From: Gigantopelta aegis
Lineage: Eukaryota > Mollusca > Gastropoda > Neomphalida > Peltospiridae
DNA: 64,000 nucleotides
Assembly (NCBI RefSeq): GCF_016097555.1
Contig: NC_054712.1
Location: 46,589,071 to 46,653,070 of the forward strand
Direction of reading: 5' to 3'
How positions within the stretch are numbered: position 1 is the stretch's first letter; the number at the start of each line of letters is the position of its first letter. Positions 25,501 through 37,500 of this stretch are shown in pieces. The position numbers and the translations under genes were made by a program. The notes under the pieces were generated by a model that ran no database searches, was not told where the DNA came from, and worked only from the letters and a program-made list of their open reading frames with translations.

Positions 25501-28500
25501 TGCACTATTTCTGTTATTTGTTGTAAACTCCTGGTGTGATATTCTTCCTACTAAGTTATCTGTTTCAAATATCATTTACAAATACCCCTGTCTAACATCA
25601 TTAAATCATCGTTTTAGGTGAATGTTTTAGTTCATATTGTAGTGTTGGTATAAAGTGCTCCTCGTGGCAGTAACTCAGTCTGTAGAGCACAGCACTCTTA
25701 CTGAGAGTCGGTGGTTCAAATCCGCTCAGTGGAGGGTGATTTTTTTGTTACATATCATAAATGCTGCAAGTTTACAATCTTTTAAATAGTTTTATTTCCT
25801 TTTTTGCCGGGGGGGGGGGGGGGGGGGGGTGTGTGTGTGGAATCATTTTGAAAATAATGTTTTTTAATGCACAAGAGCAAGTTATATTTACTAATATTAA
25901 CTAATCAGCAAAATATAGACATTTTTAAATCTGTTCATGACTGTTTTTTAAGCACTAAATGTTTTGAAATTAATAGCACTATTACATTTCTCTACCTGTC
26001 TTATTTCTCTGTACGTACTTTTCCTTTCTGTAGCTCACTTTTATGTTAATTATCTACTATGATGTTTTATTATTGCTAGTTATTATAAGTACTTAGTCTG
26101 ACATTTTGTCTCAGCTTGTTCGTAAACAAATGTAAGGAAAGGTCCTAATATAGGTTTGTACCCTTTCGACCAATACCACCAGAAAAAACAAACAAATGAA
26201 ATAAATGTTGTTTAAACTAAGTTATATTTATGATTTATAAACTGCATTTATTTAGCATTAATTTTTATCATTAATGTAAACATTTTATAGCAGATTGGTT
26301 GTGTTTTATTTGATGTCGTATAGCAACACCTGTTTGTTTCAGATTTTTTATTTACCATTTCAACCAGTGCTTCATGACTGGTATATCAAAGGCAGTGATA
26401 GTACATAATAAAAGAGTCCTTGCTGCAAATGGAAAAATGTAGGGGGTTTCCTCTAAAACTTTGTGTACAAAAAATTACCAAGTGTTTGACACCCAATAGC
26501 TGATGATCAGTAATTCAATATGCTTTGGTGGGATCATGAATCAAAACAATCTTTAACTTTATACTTACCATTTGGTCAGTCCCAGCCAAAATCAGTAGTA
26601 GTAAATATTTTAGACACTACTTCAGGATAATTGAATGAATGTGGTGTTTTGTAATTTTTAGAGCAGGAGACATTTATTTATACCAGCAGAAAAGCGCATC
26701 CCAAAGATTCGAATAGAGACACGACAAGCTGCAGACTTAGCCGGTCAACGTATTATTGTTGCCATAGACAACTGGTCACGCAACTCCAGATACCCGCAGG
26801 TGAGTTCAACTCCAGATACCCACAGGTGAGTTCAACTCCAGATACCCACAGGTGAGTTCAACTCCAGATACCCGCAGGTGAGTTCAACTCCAGTTACCCA
26901 CAGGTGAGCTCAACTCCAGACACCCACAGGTGAGTTCAACTCCAGACACCCACAGGTGAGTTCAACTCCAGACACCCACAGGTGAGTCCAACTCCAGTTA
27001 CCCACAGGTGAGTTCAACTCCAGACACCCACAGGTGAGTTCAACTCCAGATACCCACAGGTGAGTTGAACACCAGATACCCACAGGTGAGTTGAACACCA
27101 GATACCCACTGGTCAGTTCAACTCCAGATATCCACAGGTGAGTTGAACACCAGATACCCACAGGTGAGTTGAACACCAGATACCCTCAGGTGAGTTCAAC
27201 TCCAGATACCCACAGGTGAGTTCAACTCCAGATACCCACAGGTGAGTTCAACTCCAGATACCCACAGGTGAGTTCAACTCCAGATACCCACAGGTGAGTA
27301 CAACTCCAGATACCCACTGGTGACTTCAACTCCAGATACCCACAGGTGAGTTGAACTCCAGATATCCATGGGTGAGTTCAACTCCAGATACCCATAGGTA
27401 AGTTGAACTTCAGGTATTTACAGGTTTGTAAACTTCAGGTATCCAAAAGAAAATTTATTTAGAGTTGAACTGAGAAGAAGTTAGAATCAATACAGGTCAC
27501 GGTGGTTGACATATTTAGGGGTCAAAATTAGTTGAAATTTCTGCTTGACATTTGATCTGGCAAGCTACCATTTCTGTCGTCCTGAATCAATACATGTCAG
27601 ACCAAACATGATTATATATTAAAATATCTCCTCGCCCATGGTGAGTGACTGGCAAAAAACCTGTCGGGATGTGAGTATTTCGACCACTGATATTTTATGT
27701 AAATCTATGAGGCTTGTTTTGTATAATTGCCAGGGCCACTTTGTGAAGAAGCTGGGATCGGTTGGTGATAAGGACACGGAGAACGAGGTTCTACTACTGG
27801 AACACGATGTTCCGCATTCAGGTTTCTCCGAGACTGTTCTCAGCTGTCTTCCCAAGATGCCATGGGTCATAACTGATGAGGTAAATACAGAAGATATTGA
27901 TTAGGCTGGCAATAGACAATATAGTCATTAGGCTGTTAAAATCTGTTCTAAAACTGTCGTGTTCGAAACCCTAGTGGTATATGGACACGTTAAACCAGAT
28001 ACTAAGTTAAGTCAAGTCTAAAGCTGTTTAAAATTCTATATCTGCGCAAGACAGTTGATGTGGCTAAACCCATTTCATGACCATAAATAATGACAATGAA
28101 AACTTCAAATGGAATCGCTGTACAAATGCAGTTCATTTGAAATTCAAGATTTACTTTTTCACTATTTAGTTCAAGTTGCTAGATAAGCATGTATCAGACA
28201 CCTAAGTCGCCATGTGTTAAAATGTGCAGTGCCATCATTAGACAAATAATAATATATTTTTCCCTACCTTTGTGAAAGGTGTGCAAATGCATGCGTGTAA
28301 AAAAATATTTTGTCATATAATGCTCACATATTTTACTAACAGTAAAAGATATAATAGGAAGGGGGAGAAAACATTGCACCTGTAATGAATGTCTCAATCT
28401 CCGTCTTTCTGTGTTTACGTTCAGGATATGAAACGTCGTCAGGACTTGCGACACATCACAGTATGCAGTGTGGACCCGCCCGGCTGCACGGATATTGACG

Positions 28501-31500
28501 ACGCATTACACTGTCGAGAATTAGATAATGGCAATCTTGAGGTTTGCACAGTTAACATTAGTTTAAAGTATTATGTTCAGATGGTTGAAAAGAAGCTAAG
28601 AGTCAGTTCTACGCCGGTTAACCAAGTTTAAAACTTGATGTTTTTTTAGAATAATTACATGAAGAGAAAGATAGAAAGTCTTCAACTGCATGTAGCTTAG
28701 TGTTAGAGTCCTCGTCTGAGGTGCATCCAAACAGAGCACCACAGCTTGTAAATCAAAGGTTGTGGTATGTACTGCCCTGTATATGAATTTGAATATAAAA
28801 GATTCTTGCTGTTTTTCATCAGGAGTAGTCTTTGTGGAAGCAGCAGGTGTCCTCTTTCTCAAACAAGTGTCAACATAGCTACAGTGAAACCTTTCAAAAC
28901 CGGACCCTCTGTAAACCAGAATTCCCGGTGTCCGGTTTAGAGGGGTTTTGCTGTATTTGTTAGACATAAATAACCGTAGTTTACAACATATGAGTTGTTA
29001 TTAAACAGGTGTTCATATAACTGCTATTTATTGACTGTTAAGCAGTTGACTAAATTCTTTACTTTGTTTATCTTGGACAAAAGTCCTAGTTCCAGTCACC
29101 ACTGGTGGCCATGTTACTCTGATGATCAAGTTATCTTTATTGTAATATTGTTCTAGCTATCTTGATGTATAACATGTATATTTGTTAAATGTAGGGAGAG
29201 GCCTTAATATAGGCACTTGGCTGTTGGCCAATCCCAAATTTGATCTGCAAATAAATATTGTTTAAACCAAGTAAAAATTTATAATGAGAGTTGTCTTTCT
29301 GCAGGTTGGTGTTCACATAGCCGACGTGTCTCACTTCATCCGCCCGGGAACGGCTATAGACAAGGAGGCTGCGAGTCGCGGGACCACAGTGTACCTCACG
29401 GACATGGTAATAAACTGATAGAGCTTATTACTGTAATTCTGGAAATGAATACAAACAGGACATTATTGCGAAAATTGCATCTAGATGTAGCTCTCAATAA
29501 TATATTGTGAATATTAAGTTGTACGGTGTGGTACATTCAACAGCACTTATTTCAAACCATGCAGTGGCATAGCGTGGGTTGCCAGCGCCCCCTAACCAGT
29601 GGACCTAGTCCCTTCCACCAGTCCAGAATTTTGCACCCAGGGCAACAACCCCGGTGGCCTGCCAATGCTATGCCACTGATACCATGAACATATTAAATTT
29701 GACTTGCACCACTCTGGTCCATCTACAGACTTCACTAGATACTTTACTTTATCTACAGACTTCAGAAGTTAATAGCTGTATTATTGTTATTCATTTTATC
29801 ATTTGGCTAAATATTTTTTCCTAAAATTATCCATTTGTATATTCATTATCAGGTTCTGAAGTTACATCTTACATTGATGCATATAAAAAATGTCTGTAAC
29901 GTTTGGAATGTAACAAGTAACATGGTCATATATATATGTTATACAGATGACATCCCATTTAATTTCATGTAACAGTTCTCTTCTCTTTTTTTTCTTTATT
30001 ATTTTACTGATCTAAGATTTTAACAGCTAGCTCTAAATGAAATCTTTGAGGGTTTTTTCAGAGAATTGACATGGTGCCAGACTTGCTGAGCTCGAACCTG
30101 TGTTCACTGCGGAGTAATGTGGATAGGTAACAATAATTTGCTGACATTTTGCTTTTATCTCTTTGTCACTGATACGGGTTTTTTCATTAATTCAAAATTC
30201 ACAAATAACATAGGAAAAATACTATAATAATTATACAATTAAAAAAATTTAAACTGATACAAACTTTTATTATTACCGTACCTCAAATGTTTTTGCCAAA
30301 TTAAAATAAAAATTTGCCAATTGTTTTTAAAATTTGCAGTTGCCAAATTTGGCACATGGCTGAACTAGCCCTGCTTTAAGCAGATGTCATAATGTTTCTA
30401 AAAATTTTAATAGAATTTCACAACTATGTAAAATAGAATTTCACAACTATATGTATATGAAACATGCTTTAAAATTAACTCCTCACACAATGTGTTTTGT
30501 AACCACGGGTGAGTTCTGTTTTGTAACCATGGGTGATTTCTGTTTTGTAACCACAGGTCATTTCTGTTTTGTAACCACGAGTCATTTCTGTTTTAGGCTT
30601 GCCTTCACAGTAATCTGGGAAATGACAAAGGAAGCTGAAATTTTGAAGTCTACATTTACAAAGAGTGTTATTTGTTCAAAGGTTCGTTATGGATGGACTG
30701 TTTGAGAGAGAAATTGTAGTACAATTTTTTAGTGGCAGAAAGTTGCTTTGTTGTAAGATGCTTATTTGCAGTGGAATTTGTCACATGATCAGGCCTGACC
30801 CATCTGCCACGTTCCAACCTGTTGTATATTAAAAGCTGTTGTATATATTGTCCTGTCTGTAGGAAAGTACATTCTATTCAGTAGTAGATGTAGTACGAGT
30901 GGGTTACATTTCACAATCATTTTATATTATAGTCATGGGTTGGAAATTTGTTGAAGTGTCATTAAACTGACATTCCTTACCTTCAGACATTCCATGCTTG
31001 GAAGAGTAGTCAAGTGTTATAAGATAAAGCTGAAGTTTATGTGTGCTGTGTTATATTAATTTTATATTTAACACTTGTAATGATTTACTTGTCCAGGCAT
31101 CGCTGACATACGCAGAGGCCCAGATGAGGATCGATGATCCCAAGTCGAATGACGACATCACTAAAAGTCTGAGGTGGCTTAACAAACTGGCAAAAATTCT
31201 CAAGAAAAAACGAATTGATAATGGGTAGGCAGATTCTTTTTAAAATTATTTTTTAATTGAAATTTACATGTTTGATTGTATAATGTCCAGATGTAGAAAT
31301 ATTGTCATTAATATTGATTAGTATATAGAACTTTGTTCAGTATTGAATTTAGGAAAATATTTAGATTTGAATTTTATGAATAATTGAACTGAATATTTTA
31401 ATTTTATGAATGCTTGAATCATATGATTACTTGAATTAAGTATGCATTAGACAAGTTGCATATTCATTTCATATATATTATACATAATTTGGAGCTATGG

Positions 31501-34500
31501 TAATAATCTTTATCAGTATTGAATAATGAAGAGGAATGTACTATGTACTGTGAGTTAGATTTGTCCTTCTATGCTATACATATGTTCATCTGATGTCAAG
31601 GTGTTTTTTTTTACCAACAGTAAACATTAATCATGTATTTTATTCTTCAGAGCTTTATGTCTGGCATCTTCTGAAGTTCGTTTCCATGTGGACAGTGAGA
31701 CACACGACCCAATTGACGTACAGACAAAGGAAATCAGGTTTGTTCTCTTACTGAATCATAATTTTTAATGCCTAGAACTTACACAGTTAATCTAGTAAGA
31801 GTATTACCCTTATTTCCTACATTGTTCAGTGCAATAAAGGAACAGAGCTGAAATCTGGTTCATTAAATGGATATTGTAAGGTGCAATATTTCACACAAAC
31901 CAAAAATCTGTTCGCTTCTCAGATGTGGAACTTTAAATTACACAAACTGCCACTTGGTTGCACAGTGAATCATTATACATTCTGAAATTGAAAATAACTT
32001 ATTTTAATATATGATTGAGGTAACTGATTAGGTTGTGCAAATATAAATGATGAAACCATGCAAGTATAAATCACGAGAATTGACTTTTGGTAACTTATGA
32101 TTATTACATATTGTCCCCATTTTTCAGATTCTTCATAGATTCCATTCTAAACTTTAAATAATCTACTTTAATAGCTATGATTTTGAAATATTACCCCTTG
32201 GTATTACTGAGTACACATACTGTAATTATTTCTTTGGTTTTTCTCCACTGAATCTGTTCAAGACATTGTAAAATCTTCTACTTTCATACCTCAGAGACAC
32301 AAACTCGATGGTGGAGGAATTCATGTTGCTTGCTAATATTTCTGTTGCTAAGAAGACGTTGGAGGAATTTCCCGACTGTGCCTGTCTGAGACGGCATCCC
32401 TCTCCACCCCCTTCGAATTTCGAACCTCTCCTTAAGGCAGCCAGTTCCAAGGTATGTGATTTACTGCAGTGGATTAAAAACACTGTCAGTTTGGGAGGGG
32501 GATATTCAGCAGATACTGTATATAGAAATGTCAAGTGGAGAGAGGAGCTATAGAATGTGTTATGTGTGTATTGAAAGTGCATGTTAGAAAGCATTATGGT
32601 GGAGGAGGATGGGTGGGTACAAAACTTCATGATTTTGCATTATGTAATTGGTGACCTCTTAAAAAAATATTTACATTATAGGTTTTGTTCGGATTCAATT
32701 TATTTTTATTTTGCCACATTGCCATGATTGTATACAATTATGGTTGAATCATTCTGCCGTGGGTTCATACCGTATGCTCAGCTATCTGTCCAGGGGCTAC
32801 CGGTAAGGGTTAGTTGTAAATGAGAGAGAAGTCCGTGTAGTGGTCATTAACCTTCCAATTGAACCACTGGAACTCACTCAGGTGGGAAGTGGTACCAGGA
32901 TGTGAACTCAGTACCTACCAGTCTTACAATATATGGCTTAAAAACTACACCATTAACGCTGGTGGTTGTCATGGTGATTGAGGCCGATTTTCAGTGACAA
33001 TTACTTCCCTTTAGTGTTCATAGTTTTATAATTATTCTTCGTCATATTTGGGGATGGTGCAAATAAAAGATCAGTTACTACAAGCAACTACACCTCTTGT
33101 TAACTGACATGAGCTTCCAGATCAGGATGCGTGTCCCTGGATATAAACACAAATTAATTTCTAGCATACAAACAAGCATTGTTTTTACCTCATACTGGAA
33201 ACCTAGTGTCAAATTAACGAAGACTTTTTTTCTCTTACATGTGTGTAACTTCATATTAATTATATCTGTCTTTAAGGAAAAAGTCTTCATAAATATTCTT
33301 CTTGAGTATTCTGTTAATTAACCAGTCTGCTGGGGTGTCCTTAAAAATGTATTCTTTATTTTTAATTTCCAATGATTAAAACATGTGCTGGGGTGTTATT
33401 AAACGAGCATTCCTTACCTTTTTTGTGTCATTTATTTATAATATTTGCCAAAGTGCTGTGATTACCAGGCCTGGACCTGGGGAGGGGTGGTCTTTAAACC
33501 TGCCAAAAAATATGGTGGCCCAAAAAATAATAAAGGATATTAGCAAATTATAGTAAGCGAATCACAAACCATGAGCAAGATTTTGACATGGAATAAATCA
33601 ATGCAATACAAATATTAATAGTGGCTTATATGTTATAGCTCTAAAGAAGATCAACCCAATAATATTATTTGGCCAACTAACACCATTATTTTATATTTAA
33701 GTCACCCAAACAGGACATTGGTCGCATTTGGCGACCTGGCCACAGGCCGTTTCGAGGACTGTTGAATATAAACCTAACAAAGCCTTTTGTCCACATTTTC
33801 CCTGGACACCCATATGAATAGCCAAATATTGCCTACATATTGTGATTACCATATGCTAGACGTCTAACAGCTTGTGTTCTCATGTGTTGTGCCAGGGTTT
33901 GCACATTGACGTGTCGTGTGGGAAGCGCCTGGCAGACAGTCTGGATGAGGCGGTGTTTGCTGACAACCCATACTTCAATACGATGTTGCGCATCATGACG
34001 ACGCGCTGCATGATGCAGGCCGTCTACTTCAGCAGCGGGACCCTGCCCCCCGACGAATTCAACCACTACGGGCTGGCCGCGCCCATCTACACACACTTCA
34101 CATCGCCCATCAGGAGGTGAGTCTACAGACACAGTTTGGTTTATTAAGTACTAGATATTACACACACTTCACATCGCCCACCAGGAGACGAGTCTACAGA
34201 CACAGTTTGGTTTATTAAGTACTAGATATTACACATACTTCACATCGCCCACCAGGAGGTGAGTCTACAGACACAGTTTGGTTTGTTAAGTACTAGATAT
34301 TACACACACTTCACCTCGCCCACCAGGAGGTGAGTCTACAGACACAGTTTGGTTTATTAAGTACTAGATATTACACACACTTCACATCGCCCACCAGGAG
34401 GCGAGTCTACAGACACAGTTTGGTTTATTAAGTACTAGATATTACACATACTTCACATCGCCCACCAGGAGGTGAGTCTACAGACACAGTTTGGTTTATT

Positions 34501-37500
34501 AAGTACTAGATATTACACACACTTCACCTCGCCCACCAGGAGGTGAGTCTACAGACACAGTTTGGTTTATTAAGTACTAGATATTACACACACTTCACAT
34601 CGCCCATCAGGAGGTGAGTCTACAGATAGAGTTTGGTTTATTAAGTACTAGATATTACACACACTTTACCTCTCCCACCAGGAGGTGAGTCTACAGACAC
34701 AGTTTGTTTTATTAAGTACTAGATATTACACACACTTCACCTCGCCCAACAGGAGGTGAGTTTACAGACACAGTTTGGTTTATTAAGTACTAGATATTAC
34801 ACACACTTCACGTTGCCCACCAGGAGGTGAGTCTACAGACACAGTTTGGTTTATTAAGTACTAGATATTACACACACTTCACGTTGCCCATCAGGAGGTG
34901 AGTCTTTGTCATAATTAAGATTTCATTCCGTTTTCAACAGTTCTATGCAATTTCCTTTAAAGCATGATAATTAAATTTCTGTTAGATTCATTACAATATA
35001 ACATCATCTCATTGGTCCAGCCGTAACAACGGAAGTTTGTTCAATTCTCGATGAATGAAAAAATTAAGTCTTCAGGGAACGTCATATCTGATGACGTTAT
35101 TTTATATGGGCAAGTTGTCTTATTATTAAGCGTTATTGTTTATGGACCAAAAATATTTCAAAATAAAGTATGAAGTTTTAGTGTTATTATTACCAAGTAT
35201 GATTCAAATTTAATTATAAGTATTGTCTGTTATTTCTTTTATTTTCATCTGGGTATGAACAAAAAAAAAATCATCTGCAAACTTATTTGAGAATGGGTTT
35301 TTTCTTCATAGATAGATGAATGTAAAAGAAGTAACAGACAATCCTTAATTAAACATTGTTATTTAATGAAAGTTTAAGATGTTTTAAAGGATATGGTCAC
35401 CATCAATAATCCTGATTAAACAAACTTTGAAGACAATGATGATTTAGATCACTCATCTTTGATCGGAAACATATGGAAACATTGTAATTTAAAAATGCAT
35501 ATTTCACTTTGGAAACGTCGTCTGTGGAGATATTTTCTGATTGTAAATCCGAATTCAAAAGACTTAAAAAATACAACTAATTGGTTTTATTTCTTGTTAC
35601 TACCAAAGTCTTAAAAAATAACAATTGATTGGTTATATGTTATTGTTTAGATATTCTGACATCATCGTACATCGTCTGCTGGCCGTGTGTATAGGAGCCG
35701 ACGCATCGTATCCTGATCTCCTTGACAAACATAAAACACAGGTATAGTGAATATTATATAGCCTAGTTTATATTAGTAAACATAAAACACAGGTATAGTA
35801 AATATTATATAGCCTAGTTTATATTAGTAAACATAAAACACAGGTAATGTGTATATTACATAGAATGTATTTATATCAATAAACATAAAACTCTGGTAAA
35901 GTAAATATTATATAGTCTACATTTATATCAGTAAACATAAAACACAGGTAAATTAAATATGGAGTATGTCTTTTCACAAAGTCTACCAACACACAACAAT
36001 ATGGTAACCAAACTACCCCCACCCCTTTTTTTTTGCTTTTCGTTTATTGGTGTGGGTTTTTTGAAGGGTGTGGTGCCGAGCGGCCGCCCTTCTTTAATTT
36101 TCACCCAGCGAGAACACTAATATATATATATATATAAATATATCATTTTACGGTGTCATTAAGCAGTTATTCCCTTCTTATCTGTGTAAACCATGTGTCA
36201 CAATTACCATACACATGTATGCTAGACATATAGTAACCACTGATTAAACAATGTGCTGAGGTGTCATTAAACTAACATTCCCTTCCCTTTATAGTTCAAG
36301 TATTATAATTATCATATTTTAAACATACCGTAGCCACTGATTAAACAATGTGCTGAGGTGTCATTAAACTAACATTCCCTTCTCTTTATAGTTCAAGTAT
36401 TATAATTATCATATTTTAGACATACCGTAGCCACTGATCAAACAATGTGCTGAGGTGTCATTGAACTAACATTCCCTTCTCTTTATAGTTCAAGTATTAT
36501 AATTATCATATTTTAGACATACAGTAGCCACTGATTAAACAATGTGCTGAGGTGTCATTGAACTAACATTCGCTTCTCTTTATAGTTCAAGTATTATAAT
36601 TATCATATTTTAGACATACAGTAGCCACTGATCAAACAATGTGCTGAGGTGTCAAAGAACTAACATTCGCTTCCCTTTATAGTTCAAGTATTATAATTAT
36701 CATATTTTAGACATACAGTAGCCACTGATCAAACAATGTGCTGAGGTGTCAAAGAACTAACATTCGCTACCCTTTATAGTTCAAGTATTATAATTATCAT
36801 ATTTTAGACATACCGTAGCCACTGATCAAACAATGTGCTGAGGTGTCATTGAACTAACATTCGCTTCCCTTTATAGTTCAAGTATTATAATTATCATATT
36901 TTAGACATACCGTAGCCACTGATCAAACAATGTGCTGAGGTGTCATTGAACTAACATTAGTTTTCTTTGTTTTGTAGTCGGTGTGTAACAACCTTAATTA
37001 TCGACACAAAATGGCGCAGTATGCGGGGAGAGCTTCTGTTAACCTTCACACTCAGGTGAGTATATATACACTGTTTAACAACAAGACCTGTCTCAGTGGT
37101 AAACAGAGGTTTTGCTATCCTGTCCCAAGATTCAGTTCAATGAGAATTACCAACTTTCATGGTCTCCCAGTGGCGGATCTAGAAAATAATAATAGGGGGT
37201 GGCTGGATTGGGATGGAGTGAACTGGTGGGGGCTGAACCATGGTGAAGGTTCCGGGGACAAAGCCCCCTGAAGTTTCAGCATTCTGGACATTTTAGAGCC
37301 TTATTTCACTGATTTCTGAGGATCTAATTCCTAATTAATAATTTCGTAAAGTTGATACATTTTTTGCCGTTTTCCCGATTCACACCAAAATATATAGAAA
37401 ACGATTAAATTTTGTCTTTACCGATGCAAGCCATTATCAGTTCAATTGTACACCTGATTGACAACCAGGCGATGCATATTATTTTAGCCAATGGAATGGG

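Noticed and set aside
26910-27176. Repetitive 88-codon minus frame (CSTHLW-type repeats)
   Set aside because: It is the reverse strand of the 26-bp donor array, not a repeat protein.
35720-36960. CRISPR-like regular repeats
   Set aside because: Units are head-to-tail without unique spacers and sit in introns of a eukaryotic gene.
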